DNA of 41,881 nucleotides from positions 1-41,881 of the forward strand of contig NZ_VDFY01000197.1 of NCBI RefSeq assembly GCF_006228125.1, in the 5' to 3' direction. The notes beneath the pieces were generated by a model that made no database searches, was not told the DNA's origin, and saw only the letters and a list, made by a program, of their open reading frames with translations. Source of the stretch: Micromonospora orduensis (GTDB lineage Bacteria > Actinomycetota > Actinomycetes > Mycobacteriales > Micromonosporaceae). Positions 23,161 through 30,853 of this stretch are shown piece by piece (the first letter of the stretch is position 1; every line of letters starts with the position of its first letter). The position numbers and the translations under genes were made by a program.

Positions 23161-24405
23161 CTATGCCGAGCGCAACTCGACCAGACTGATCTGCGGCTCC
23201 GCGCCGACCCGCACCGGAGGGCCCCAGAAACCGGCGCCGTTGGTCACGTAGACCTTGGTGCCGTCGACCTCGCCGAGCCCGCTGACCACCGGCTGCTCCA
23301 ACCGCACGGCCAGGTTGAACGGCACCATCTGACCGCCGTGGGTGTGCCCGGACAGTTGCAGGTCGACGCCGTACGTGGCCGCCTCCACCGCCGCCAGGGG
23401 CTGGTGTGCGAGCAGGATCACCGGACGGCTCGGGTCGCGGTCACCGAGGGCGGCGGCGAAGTCCGGACCGGCGGCGAGGCCGGTGCCCGCGCCGGTGAGG
23501 TCGTTCACGCCGGCCAGGTCGAGTACGCCGCCCCGGGCCTGGATCTCCTGCCGCCGGTTCTGCAGGACCCGCAGGCCGAGCCGGTCGACCTCCTGGACCC
23601 ACTCCTCGACGCCGGAGTAGTACTCGTGGTTGCCGGTGACGAAGAAGCTGCCGTAGCGGGAGCGCAGGCCACGAAGCGGCGCGACGGCCGAACCCAGCTC
23701 GGCCACCGAGCCGTCGACCAGGTCACCGACGACCGCCACCAGATCGGCGTCGAGCCGGTTGATGGCGGCGACGATCCGCTCGGTGTGCGCCCGGCCGCGC
23801 AGCGGGCCGAGGTGGATGTCGGAGACGGTGGCGATGCGCAGGCCATCCATGCTGCGCGGGAGCTTGGCGAGCGGGATCCGTACCCGGTCCAGTCGCGGCG
23901 GGCCGAGGGCGGTGCGCACCCCGTACCCCGTGACGCCGGCGGCGGTGAGGCCGGCGAAGATGGCCGCCCCACGGGCGAGCAGCAACCGACGGGACGGGTC
24001 GTGGTCGGGCGCCACGGTGGCCGCGGCGGCCGGCGGCTCGGTCGGCCCGGCGGCACCGACAAGCACCGGCTCGGGTGCGGCGGTGGTGGGCTCGGCGGCC
24101 ACCACGCGGCGGCGCAGCACCAGCCGGGTGACCAGCATCGGCACTTCCAGCACGATGAGCGCGACGAGCAGGTAGAACATCAGCGCGAGCCACAGGTAAC
24201 CCGGCCAGGCGAGCCAGTAGAGGCCGGCCTGAGTGCCGGTCAGGGTGACCGGCACGAGGAACGCAAGCACCAGCGCCGCGACCCCGCCGGCCCGCCGCCA
24301 GCGGCCCGGCGTGGTGGTGTCCCGGACGAGCCGCTTCCACAGGTAGAGGTGGATGAGGCCGGTGACCAGCGCCAGGACGGCCACGAACCCCACAACCGCC
24401 AACAT
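23161..24405 (-). CDS. Membrane-anchored metallophosphoesterase (YkuE/YaeI-like)
   Basis: This 414-residue protein has three or four N-terminal helices (2-22, 41-60, 64-93), a Pro/Ala linker, and then DPSRRLLLARGAAIFAG (136-152). That last segment looks like an internal twin-arginine motif before another hydrophobic stretch. The calcineurin-like domain follows: DIHLG (196-200), GDLVDG (227-232), GNHEYY (258-263), AHQPL and SGHTHGGQ. These supply all dimetal ligands. The catalytic domain probably faces outside. YkuE/YaeI relatives act on phospholipid headgroups or similar phosphoesters, but the substrate here is unknown. The ATG at 24405 has GGGAGG 7 nt upstream. It lies 13 nt after moaD, so it probably shares its transcript. 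Confidence 0.9.
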   Translation of the reverse strand: MLAVVGFVAVLALVTGLIHLYLWKRLVRDTTTPGRWRRAGGVAALVLAFLVPVTLTGTQAGLYWLAWPGYLWLALMFYLLVALIVLEVPMLVTRLVLRRRVVAAEPTTAAPEPVLVGAAGPTEPPAAAATVAPDHDPSRRLLLARGAAIFAGLTAAGVTGYGVRTALGPPRLDRVRIPLAKLPRSMDGLRIATVSDIHLGPLRGRAHTERIVAAINRLDADLVAVVGDLVDGSVAELGSAVAPLRGLRSRYGSFFVTGNHEYYSGVEEWVQEVDRLGLRVLQNRRQEIQARGGVLDLAGVNDLTGAGTGLAAGPDFAAALGDRDPSRPVILLAHQPLAAVEAATYGVDLQLSGHTHGGQMVPFNLAVRLEQPVVSGLGEVDGTKVYVTNGAGFWGPPVRVGAEPQISLVELRSA

Positions 24406-24418
24406 CTGTGCGCCTCCC

Positions 24419-24673
24419 TCAGCCGCCCGCGAACGGCGGCAGGACGTCGATCGTGGCCCCGCCCGGCAGGGGTGTCGCACGATCATGACAGCTGACGCCG
24501 TCCACGAGGAAACTCGCGACGCGCAGCACGGCGGCGAGACGGTCGCCGTGCCGTCGGGCCAGGTCGGCGGTGAGGTCGTCGAGCGACCGGCCGGCGGGCA
24601 CGACCTCCTCGGAGCGCCCGACGGCGGCGCGGGCGCCCGCGAAGTAGCGGACGGTCATCGGTGTCGGGTCCAC
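24419..24673 (-). CDS. moaD: Molybdopterin synthase sulfur carrier MoaD
   Basis: This 84-residue ubiquitin-fold protein carries the thiocarboxylate that MoaE uses for dithiolene formation. It has the MoaD start TVRYFAGARAAVG, the middle block LAAVLRVASFLVDG, and the essential C-terminus DVLPPFAGG, ending in Gly-Gly. The GTG at 24673 was preferred to an ATG at 24658 because GGAGG lies 7 nt upstream of the GTG. It follows moaA after 3 nt, so the two are coupled. The E1-like enzyme that activates MoaD (MoeB/MoeZ) is not in this window. Confidence 0.93.
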   Translation of the reverse strand: MDPTPMTVRYFAGARAAVGRSEEVVPAGRSLDDLTADLARRHGDRLAAVLRVASFLVDGVSCHDRATPLPGGATIDVLPPFAGG

Positions 24674-24676
24674 GGG

Positions 24677-25690
24677 TCAGCCTCCGATCGCGGACATCGG
24701 GCGGGTCGGCTGGAGGAAGGTGGGGTCGTCGATGCCGTGCCCGGCGCGTTTGCCCCACATGGCGGTGCGCCAGCGTCGGGCCAGCTCCTCGTCGTCCGCG
24801 CCGCCGCGCAGCGCGGCCCGCAGGTCGGACTCCTCAGTGGCGAAGAGGCACGCGCGGACCTGGCCGTCGGCGGTCAGCCGGGTGCGGTCGCAGTCACCGC
24901 AGAACGGGCGGGTGACGCTTGCGATCACGCCCACGCGGGCCGGGCCGCCGTCGACCAGCCAGGTCTCCGCCGGGGCCGCGCCGCGTTCGGTCGGATCGGG
25001 GCTGAGGTCGAATCGGGTACGCAGGGACGCCAGGATCTCCTCGGCCGTGACCATCGTGTCGCGGTCCCAGCCGTGCTGGGCGTCCAGCGGCATCTGCTCG
25101 ATGATCCGCAGTTGGTAGCCGTGGTCGAGGGCGAAGCGGAGCAGCGCCGGCGCCTCGTCCTCGTTCACGCCGCGCATCAGCACCGAATTGATCTTCACGG
25201 GGTCGAGGCCCGCAGCGGCGGCCCCGGCGAGCCCGGCGAGCACCGCGTCCAGCCGGGGACGACGGGTGAGCTGGGTGAACCGGGCCGGATCGAGCGTGTC
25301 CAGGGAGACGTTCACCCGGTCCAGGCCGGCCGTACGCAGCGCCGGGGCGAGCCGGTCCAGGCCGATGCCGTTTGTGGTGAGGGAGATCCGGGGGCGGGGC
25401 TCGACGGCGGCCACCGAGGCCACGATGTCGACCAGGCCGGCCCGGATCAGCGGCTCGCCCCCGGTGAACCGCACCTCGGTCACGCCGAGCCGCTCGACGG
25501 CCAACCGGACCAGCCGGACGATCTCCGCGTCGGTGAGCAGCTCGGGGCCGGCCAGCCAGGGCAGCCCCTCGGCCGGCATGCAGTAGGTGCAGCGCAGATT
25601 GCACTTGTCGGTCAAGGACACGCGCAGGTCCCGGGCGACGCGGCCGTACCGGTCGACGAGGACGCCGTCGGTCCGTGGGGCGACGCTCAC
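24677..25690 (-). CDS. moaA: GTP 3',8-cyclase MoaA
   Basis: MoaA is the radical SAM enzyme that starts Moco synthesis by cyclising GTP. The 337-residue protein has the SAM cluster motif CNLRCTYC (Cys30, Cys34, Cys37), VRFTGGEPLIR, LTTNGIGL and VNVSLDTLD. A second cluster motif, FCGDCDRTRLTADG, has a third Cys in VRACLF. The C-terminal Gly-Gly (SAIGG), needed for activity in known MoaA, is present. The start is GTG 25690, which overlaps the stop of the fructosamine kinase gene as GTGA. A TACGGT box lies 6 nt upstream. Translation may therefore be coupled or start on a leaderless message, and both may occur. Confidence 0.96.
   Translation of the reverse strand: MSVAPRTDGVLVDRYGRVARDLRVSLTDKCNLRCTYCMPAEGLPWLAGPELLTDAEIVRLVRLAVERLGVTEVRFTGGEPLIRAGLVDIVASVAAVEPRPRISLTTNGIGLDRLAPALRTAGLDRVNVSLDTLDPARFTQLTRRPRLDAVLAGLAGAAAAGLDPVKINSVLMRGVNEDEAPALLRFALDHGYQLRIIEQMPLDAQHGWDRDTMVTAEEILASLRTRFDLSPDPTERGAAPAETWLVDGGPARVGVIASVTRPFCGDCDRTRLTADGQVRACLFATEESDLRAALRGGADDEELARRWRTAMWGKRAGHGIDDPTFLQPTRPMSAIGG
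24681..24685 (-). promoter_or_regulatory. RBS GGAGG that fixes the moaD start
   Basis: GGAGG lies within the last codons of moaA, 7 nt before GTG 24673 and 22 nt before the alternative ATG 24658. The spacing favours the GTG. Confidence 0.65.
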
Positions 25691-26601
25691 CTGTCGACCG
25701 TAGCGCGCCCGGCCCGGCCAGGGGCGGCGCGGGCATTCTCGACGACCGCATCGCGCCAGCCGCCGCCGAACAGCGCGGTGTGCACGAGCAGCAGGTGGAG
25801 TTGGTGCAGCGGCACCCGTTCGCGCCAGCCGGCCGACAGCGGCCAGCTCTCCCGGTAGGCAGCCAGCACCGTGTCCAGGTGGGGGAGGCCGCCGAAGAGC
25901 GCCAGCTGGGCGAGATCGGTCTCGCGGTGCCCGCCGTGCGCCGCCGGATCGACGAGCCAGACCCGGTCGTCCGCGCCCCACAGCACGTTGCCCGGCCACA
26001 GGTCGCCGTGGATGCGTGCCGGCGGCTCGTCGCCGCCGAACTCGCCCAACCGGCCCATCACCTGCTCGACGAGCGCGGCGTCCTCGTTTGTCAGAGCGCC
26101 CCGGTCGACCGAGTGGCGCAGGTAAGGGGCGAGTCGTCGTTCGGCGAACCAGGTCGACCAGGGACCGTCGTCGGCCGTGTTGTCCTGCGGGAGCGCTCCG
26201 ATGAAGCCGGGCCAGGGCGCGCCGAGGGCGGGGGCGCCGGCCCGGTGCAGGTCGGCCAGCTCGCGGCCGAACCGCTCCGCCGCCTCCCTCGTCGGCTCGC
26301 CGGGCTCCACCCAGTCGAGCGCCAGCAGGTCGGGCAACGCCACGAGCACCTCGGGTACGGCCACCGCGCCCGCCTCCCGAAGCCAGCGCAACCCGGCCGC
26401 CTCGGTCTCGAAGAATCCCTCCGGCGCCGGCCGGTCGGCCTGTTCGGGCCAGGACTTGGCGAAGACGGAGTGCCCGTCGTCGAGGGTGAGCCGGGCCGCC
26501 GCGCAGATGTCCCCACCGGCGACCGGTGTCTCCCGGATCCGTTGGTGGGTACGGAACGTCGGCAGGTGTGCCGGGTGCGCGCGCAGGTACGCCAGGTCCA
26601 T
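25687..26601 (-). CDS. Fructosamine kinase family protein
   Basis: This 304-residue protein has an aminoglycoside phosphotransferase-like kinase fold. Motifs are GGDICAAARLTLDDGHSVFAK (nucleotide loop and lysine), FETEAAGLRWLREAGAVAVPEVL, ARIHGDLWPGNVLW (catalytic HGDxxxxN) and WLVDPAAHGGHRETDLAQL (metal-binding Asp). Fructosamine kinases phosphorylate ketosamines on glycated amines so that they break down, a protein or metabolite repair role. The ATG at 26601 has a TACCGT box 6 nt upstream; an in-frame extension to 26649 is unlikely. Its stop overlaps moaA, which makes an odd pairing with Moco genes. Confidence 0.9.
   Translation of the reverse strand: MDLAYLRAHPAHLPTFRTHQRIRETPVAGGDICAAARLTLDDGHSVFAKSWPEQADRPAPEGFFETEAAGLRWLREAGAVAVPEVLVALPDLLALDWVEPGEPTREAAERFGRELADLHRAGAPALGAPWPGFIGALPQDNTADDGPWSTWFAERRLAPYLRHSVDRGALTNEDAALVEQVMGRLGEFGGDEPPARIHGDLWPGNVLWGADDRVWLVDPAAHGGHRETDLAQLALFGGLPHLDTVLAAYRESWPLSAGWRERVPLHQLHLLLVHTALFGGGWRDAVVENARAAPGRAGRATVDR
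25697..25702 (-). promoter_or_regulatory. -10 box TACGGT of moaA inside the upstream gene
   Basis: TACGGT lies 6 nt before the GTG of moaA and inside the 3' end of the fructosamine kinase gene. It could give moaA its own leaderless transcript. Confidence 0.4.
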
Positions 26602-26607
26602 CAGCGC

Positions 26608-26613
26608 ACGGTA
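26608..26613 (-). promoter_or_regulatory. -10 box TACCGT of the fructosamine kinase gene
   Basis: TACCGT lies 6 nt before the ATG at 26601. It is the probable promoter of a leaderless fructosamine kinase-moaA-moaD-phosphoesterase transcript. Confidence 0.5.
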
Positions 26614-26625
26614 ACCGCTCCCCGT

Positions 26626-26639
26626 GACACATCTGTGTC
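26626..26639. promoter_or_regulatory. Palindrome GACACATCTGTGTC at the -35 region
   Basis: GACACA and TGTGTC are exact inverted copies with a 2-nt centre. The palindrome lies about 13 nt upstream of the -10 box of the leftward operon, where a repressor could block RNA polymerase. The regulator is unknown. Confidence 0.4.
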
Positions 26640-26687
26640 GTGTGAGCACATCGGAATGCGTTCACCTGGACAAATACGCTCAGTAAC

Positions 26688-26713
26688 TGTGGATAAGCCG
26701 CGTGTCATCCACA
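26688..26713. promoter_or_regulatory. Two inverted DnaA-box-like 9-mers
   Basis: TGTGGATAA (26688-26696) is the exact complement of TTATCCACA, the classical DnaA box. TCATCCACA (26705-26713) differs from it at one position and points the other way. They are 8 nt apart in a gap between divergent genes. They also form an 8-bp inverted repeat (CTGTGGAT with ATCCACAG). Confidence 0.45.
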
Positions 26714-26753
26714 GGGGCGGCGGGGACGGTTGGGTGGGTCGCAGGCTCCGGAC

Positions 26754-27800
26754 ATGACCTCGACCGAACGTGCCCAGCTCGCCGTCCGCTCGCCCGCCGA
26801 CCTGATCGCCGCCGTGCCGTACCTGCTCGGCTTCCACCCCGCCGACAGCGTGGTCGCGGTGGCGCTGCGCGGCCGGCAGATCATCTTCGCTGCCCGCGCC
26901 GACCTGCCGGCCCCGTCCACCGATCCTGTCGAGCAGGCCCGGCACCTGGCCGGGGTGATCCTGCGGCAGGGCGCGGAGGCAGCCACCGTGGTCGGCTACG
27001 GGCCTCCCGAACGGGTGACGCCGAGCGTGGACGCGGTGCGCGTCGCCCTCGCGGGCGCCGGGCTGGAGGTGCTCGACGCGCTGCGGGTCACCGACGACCG
27101 CTGGTGGTCCTACCTCTGCCCCGAGGCCGACTGCTGCCCTCCCGAAGGTCGGCGCTACGACGCCACGGCCAACCAGGTGACCGCCTCGGCGGTGTTCGCC
27201 GGCCAGGTCGCCCTCCCCGACCGCGCCGCCCTCGTGGCGCAGGTGGCGCCGGTGGTCGGCGACGCCCGGGACGCGGCCCGCGCCGCCACCACCCGCGCCG
27301 GGCTGAGACTGACCGAGCTGGTCGGGCAGGCGCCCGCGAGCGACCTGCTCGGCGGTCGCGCACTGCGCTCCGCCGGGGTGGCGGCGATCCGCGAGGCGCA
27401 GCGCGCGCAGCGGCGGGGCGTACGGCTCGACGACGACGAGGTGGCCTGGTTGAGCGTTCTGCTGACCCACCTGCCGATCCGTGACCACGCCTGGGAACGC
27501 ACCGACGGCCGGGACCGGGACATCGCCCTCTGGACCGACGTGCTGCGCCGCGCCGAACCGGAGCTGACCGCCGCACCCGGCGCGCTGCTGGCGTTCGCCG
27601 CCTGGCGGGCGGGGCAGGGAGCGCTGGCAGCGGTCGCTCTGGAGCGTGTGCTGGCCCTGCACCCCGACTATTCGCTGGCCCAACTCCTGGACGACCTGCT
27701 CCGGCGTGGGGTGCCCCCGTCCGAGCTGGACGGCTGGCCGTCGGTCGGGATGCCGGGCGTGGTCCGTCCCCGCAAGCGGAGCCGACGTGGCCGGCGCTGA
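26754..27800 (+). CDS. DUF4192 domain protein
   Basis: This 348-residue protein starts MTSTERAQLAVRSPADLIAAVPYLLGFHPADSVV, the signature opening of the actinobacteria-specific DUF4192 family. Further blocks include AATVVGYGPPERVTP, DRWWSYLCPEADCCPPEG and the C-terminal AFAAWRAGQGALAAVALERVLALHPDYSLAQLL, a helical repeat-like segment. A Cys cluster (C-x4-CC) sits at about residue 120. The C-terminus is strongly basic (RPRKRSRRGRR). Function is unknown in all members known to me. The ATG at 26754 is preferred over 26730 because similarity begins there. It is divergent from the fructosamine kinase operon. Confidence 0.88.
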   Translation: MTSTERAQLAVRSPADLIAAVPYLLGFHPADSVVAVALRGRQIIFAARADLPAPSTDPVEQARHLAGVILRQGAEAATVVGYGPPERVTPSVDAVRVALAGAGLEVLDALRVTDDRWWSYLCPEADCCPPEGRRYDATANQVTASAVFAGQVALPDRAALVAQVAPVVGDARDAARAATTRAGLRLTELVGQAPASDLLGGRALRSAGVAAIREAQRAQRRGVRLDDDEVAWLSVLLTHLPIRDHAWERTDGRDRDIALWTDVLRRAEPELTAAPGALLAFAAWRAGQGALAAVALERVLALHPDYSLAQLLDDLLRRGVPPSELDGWPSVGMPGVVRPRKRSRRGRR

Positions 27801-27853
27801 CCGACCCGGCTGGACGTCCGGTAGTGCCGCTCGACCGCTGAGTCGCGGGGGTG

Positions 27854-28720
27854 TCAGGCCGGTTGCTCCACCGCGATCCGTTGCGGGCCGGCGTAGACGT
27901 TCATGGTCCGGCCGCGCAGGAAGCCGACGAGCGTCATCCCCGCCTCGTCGGCCAGCTCGACGGCGAGGGTGCTCGGCGCGGACACGGCGGCGAGCAGCGG
28001 CAGGCCGGCCATCCACGCCTTCTGGGTCAGTTCGAAGCTGGCCCGGCCGGACACCAGCAGCAGGTACCCGGCCAGGGGCAGCCGGCGTTCCCGCACCGCC
28101 CAGCCGATCACCTTGTCCACCGCGTTGTGCCGGCCCACGTCCTCGCGGAGCACCACGAGTTCGCCGGAGGGCGTGAACAGGCCCGCCGCGTGGAGTCCGC
28201 CGGTCCGGTCGAAGCCGCGTTGGGCGGCGCGCATCCGGTCGGGCAGTTCGGCGAGGAGGGTGGCCGGCACGGTGAGCGGGTCCGCCGAGACCGGAAACAG
28301 CGACCGGGTACGGACCGCGTCGATGCTGGCCTTGCCGCAGACGCCGCAGGAACTGGTCGTGTAGAAGTTCCGGGACGGGTCGGTGGTCGGCTCCGGCACG
28401 CCGGGGGCGAGCACGACGTCCACCACGTTGTACGTGTTCGGCGTCTCCGCGCCGGCGCACAGCTGCGCCGTGTGCACGTCATCGGTGGACCGGATCAGCC
28501 CCTCGGTGAGCAGGAAGCCGATGGCCAGGTCCAGGTCGTCACCGGGGGTGCGCATGGTGACGGCGAGCGGACGACGGCGGCCCGGGCCGGCGGCGCCCAC
28601 CCGGATCTCCAGCGGCTCCTCCACGGCGAGGGTGTCCGGCCGTCGGACGGCTCCGCGTCCGTCGCCCGCCGCGTCCAGGTCGATCCGGAGTACGCCCCGT
28701 CGGTCAGTTGCCCGTCCCAT
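27854..28720 (-). CDS. fdhD: Formate dehydrogenase accessory sulfurtransferase FdhD
   Basis: FdhD moves sulfur from a cysteine desulfurase to the Mo-bis-MGD cofactor of formate dehydrogenase. The 288-residue protein has all main blocks: EEPLEIRV, TPGDDLDLAIGFLLTEGLI, NFYTTSSCGVCGKASID (the CxxC loop that carries the sulfur), EDVGRHNAVDKVIGW, LLVSGRASFELTQKAW and LVGFLRGRTMNVYAG. The ATG at 28720 gives the family N-terminus. Its presence implies a formate dehydrogenase elsewhere in the genome. It is divergent from mobA, whose product makes the bis-MGD form that FdhD handles. Confidence 0.95.
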   Translation of the reverse strand: MGRATDRRGVLRIDLDAAGDGRGAVRRPDTLAVEEPLEIRVGAAGPGRRRPLAVTMRTPGDDLDLAIGFLLTEGLIRSTDDVHTAQLCAGAETPNTYNVVDVVLAPGVPEPTTDPSRNFYTTSSCGVCGKASIDAVRTRSLFPVSADPLTVPATLLAELPDRMRAAQRGFDRTGGLHAAGLFTPSGELVVLREDVGRHNAVDKVIGWAVRERRLPLAGYLLLVSGRASFELTQKAWMAGLPLLAAVSAPSTLAVELADEAGMTLVGFLRGRTMNVYAGPQRIAVEQPA

Positions 28721-28808
28721 CCCGCCATCCTGCACCCCGCGGCGGTACGCCCGCACGGCCACCGCCCATCGCGCGCCCGCACCGGCCGCGGACCGGGGGC
28801 GGCGCGGC

Positions 28809-28814
28809 TACCGT
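28809..28814 (+). promoter_or_regulatory. -10 box TACCGT of mobA
   Basis: TACCGT ends 6 nt before the ATG at 28821, consistent with a leaderless mobA transcript. Confidence 0.5.
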
Positions 28815-28820
28815 GACCGG

Positions 28821-29423
28821 ATGGGGTCGTACGCCGCAGTGGTGCTCGCGGGCGGGGCAGCCCGACGGATGGGTGGGGTGGACAAGCCCGCGCTTCCGGT
28901 CGGCGGCCGGTCGATGCGTGACCGGGTGCTGGCGGCTGTCGCCGATGCCGCGCCGCGCGTGCTGGTCGGTCCGGCCGAGGCCGTACCGTCCGGCGTGCGG
29001 GTCACCCGGGAGGCCCCTGCCGGTGGGGGGCCGGTCGCCGCGACGGCGGCGGGGCTGGCGCTGCTCGATCCCGACTCGACGGTGGTCGCGTTGCTCGCCG
29101 CCGACCTGCCGCTGCTCACCCGTGCCGCGATCGGCGAACTGCTGGCCGGCCTCGACGGGCGGCGGCAGCTCGACGGGGTGTGCTTCGTCGACGCCGACGG
29201 TCGACGGCAGTCGCTGTGCGGGGTGTGGCGGGTCGCCGCGCTGCGCGTCGGACTGGACCGGCTGGCGGCGGAGCGCGACGGCGACCTGGCCGGGGCGTCG
29301 GTGCGGTCGCTGCTGGGCGGTCTCCTCGTCGGGGAGGTGCCCTGGGGCGGTGCCGGCCCGCAGCCCTGGTTCGACTGCGACACTGACGAGGACGTACGCC
29401 GGGCGGAGGAGTGGGTGCGATGA
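28821..29423 (+). CDS. mobA: Molybdenum cofactor guanylyltransferase MobA
   Basis: MobA links GMP to molybdopterin to form MGD, used by formate dehydrogenase and nitrate reductase. The 200-residue protein starts MGSYAAVVLAGGAARRMGGVDKPAL, which contains the nucleotidyltransferase signature LAGGxxxRMGxxK. VVALLAADLPLL is the metal-binding Asp block. The final part (WFDCDTDEDVRRAEEWV) matches the MobA C-terminus DINTPEDL type. The ATG at 28821 follows a TACCGT box. The stop codon overlaps the next gene as ATGA. Confidence 0.9.
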   Translation: MGSYAAVVLAGGAARRMGGVDKPALPVGGRSMRDRVLAAVADAAPRVLVGPAEAVPSGVRVTREAPAGGGPVAATAAGLALLDPDSTVVALLAADLPLLTRAAIGELLAGLDGRRQLDGVCFVDADGRRQSLCGVWRVAALRVGLDRLAAERDGDLAGASVRSLLGGLLVGEVPWGGAGPQPWFDCDTDEDVRRAEEWVR

Positions 29424-29704
29424 CGGTGCTGGACGACTGGGTCACGGCGGCCTGCGCCGAGTTGGACCTGGATTCGACCCAGGTCCCCGTGTCGGCGGTG
29501 CTGGACGTGGCCCGCGACGTCGCCCACCAGGTGCTGCGACCGGGTGCGCCGGTCAGCGCGTACCTGCTCGGGTTGGCGGTGGGCCGGGGCGCCGAGCCGG
29601 CGGACGCCGCGGCCCGGCTGAGCGCTCTCGCGGCCAGCTGGCCGGTGGAGCTGGGCGCCGACCGTGCCGACCGCGGCTCGTTGTCCGATCCCGGTCCGGG
29701 CTGA
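29420..29704 (+). CDS. Small DUF6457-type protein coupled to mobA
   Basis: This 94-residue acidic helical protein starts MTVLDDWVTAACAELDLD and contains VLDVARDVAHQVLRPGAPVSAYLLGLAVGRG. It matches the small DUF6457 proteins that often follow mobA in actinobacteria. The ATG at 29420 overlaps the mobA stop as ATGA, and GGCGGAGGAG upstream is its ribosome binding site. The tight coupling implies a role in molybdenum cofactor use, but none is known. Confidence 0.85.
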   Translation: MTVLDDWVTAACAELDLDSTQVPVSAVLDVARDVAHQVLRPGAPVSAYLLGLAVGRGAEPADAAARLSALAASWPVELGADRADRGSLSDPGPG

Positions 29705-29755
29705 TCCGACCTCCGGACGGCGTGGGTAGGGTGGCCGTGACGGACGGAGGCGATC

Positions 29756-30853
29756 ATGACGGCTGACCACCCCTCGGCGCCGGACGGTGAGCTGCCAGGC
29801 GGAGCGGCGGAATCGATTCTGCTCGACGAACCCAGCAGCACCGACCTGCGGGCCAAGGTGACCGAGGCGTGGCAGGAGTTCGCCCGAGCCCTGGCCGTAC
29901 GTCTGCGGGAGCTGTCCGCGGGCGCGCACCTTGAGCTGACCCTGGACCCGACCGCCTCCGGGACGGGGGACGCCGTCTACTCGATCAGTGTCGACGTCGA
30001 CGATGCCGGCGGCCTCTCCGCCCGGGCGGTCGGGAACGCCGCCCTGCCGGCGGGCTACCGGCTGGACCGCGCCGCGGTGGCCGACATGATCGCGCTCGGC
30101 TGGTCTCCGCCGGGTGTGGTGACCGGTTCGGGCAACTCCTTCGGGCTGGACGGTACGACGGCGGAGGCGACCCGCGTCGCCGCGCTGCTCTCCCGGACGC
30201 TGCGCGACGTCTACGGTGCCCCGCACCCGGCGTTCCTCGTCTACCTGGTGCAGGACGCCGAGGGTGAGCCGCTGGCCGTGGAGCCGTTGGGCACCGCGCG
30301 CAGCGAGTTCGGTCCGGACGCCGACGTCGAGGCCGACCTGGAGGAGGCGCTGGCCGAGGCTGCCGCCGCGCAGGTGGAACGGGACGACGTGCTCGACCTG
30401 GCCGACCGGGTGCGCACGGTCGTCTCCACCATGCTCAAGTCCGACACCGACCGGTTGCAGATCGACTCGGACGGCGACATCAACATCCGCGCCGGTTCGG
30501 CGATGGTCTTCGTCCGGGTGCGGGACAACCCGCCGCTGGTGGACGTCTTCTCCCCGGTTCTGACCGAGGTGGAGCCGACCGAGCGGCTCTACGTCAAGCT
30601 CTCCGAGCTGACCAACCGGATGCCGATCGGCCGGCTCTACTGCGCCGACGACACGGTATGGGCGTCCATCCCGGTGTTCGGCCGCAACTTCCAGGCCACC
30701 CATCTGATGCTGGCCGTGCAGGTGATGACGGGCCTCGCCGACGAGTTGGACGACCGGCTGCACGGCGAGTTCGGCGGCAAGCGGTTCTTCGGCGAGGGCG
30801 ACAAGCCGGTCCGCCGCGACGAGTCGGACCACCGCACCGGCATGTACCTCTAG
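29756..30853 (+). CDS. YbjN-like peptide-binding chaperone protein (TY-Chap type)
   Basis: This 365-residue protein has two related alpha/beta regions. The second (about 200-345) is YbjN-like: MLKSDTDRLQIDSDGDINIRAGSAMVFVRV, followed by YVKLSELTNRMPIGRLYCADDTVWASIPVFG and ATHLMLAVQVMTGLADELDDRL. YbjN and type III secretion chaperone-like domains of this kind are predicted peptide binders and are widespread in actinobacteria. The ATG at 29756 follows CGGAGG 5 nt upstream, and a TAGGGT box (29727-29732) gives a short leader. The stop codon overlaps that of the convergent oxidoreductase within one CTAG. Confidence 0.82.
   Translation: MTADHPSAPDGELPGGAAESILLDEPSSTDLRAKVTEAWQEFARALAVRLRELSAGAHLELTLDPTASGTGDAVYSISVDVDDAGGLSARAVGNAALPAGYRLDRAAVADMIALGWSPPGVVTGSGNSFGLDGTTAEATRVAALLSRTLRDVYGAPHPAFLVYLVQDAEGEPLAVEPLGTARSEFGPDADVEADLEEALAEAAAAQVERDDVLDLADRVRTVVSTMLKSDTDRLQIDSDGDINIRAGSAMVFVRVRDNPPLVDVFSPVLTEVEPTERLYVKLSELTNRMPIGRLYCADDTVWASIPVFGRNFQATHLMLAVQVMTGLADELDDRLHGEFGGKRFFGEGDKPVRRDESDHRTGMYL

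Noticed and set aside
20688..23189. 833-codon open frame on the plus strand, antisense to the EndoQ-UvrD gene
   Set aside because: Its translation is rich in Arg, Gly, Gln and Val with no motif, the usual shadow of a high-GC gene on the opposite strand. The minus strand codes for intact nuclease and helicase motifs.
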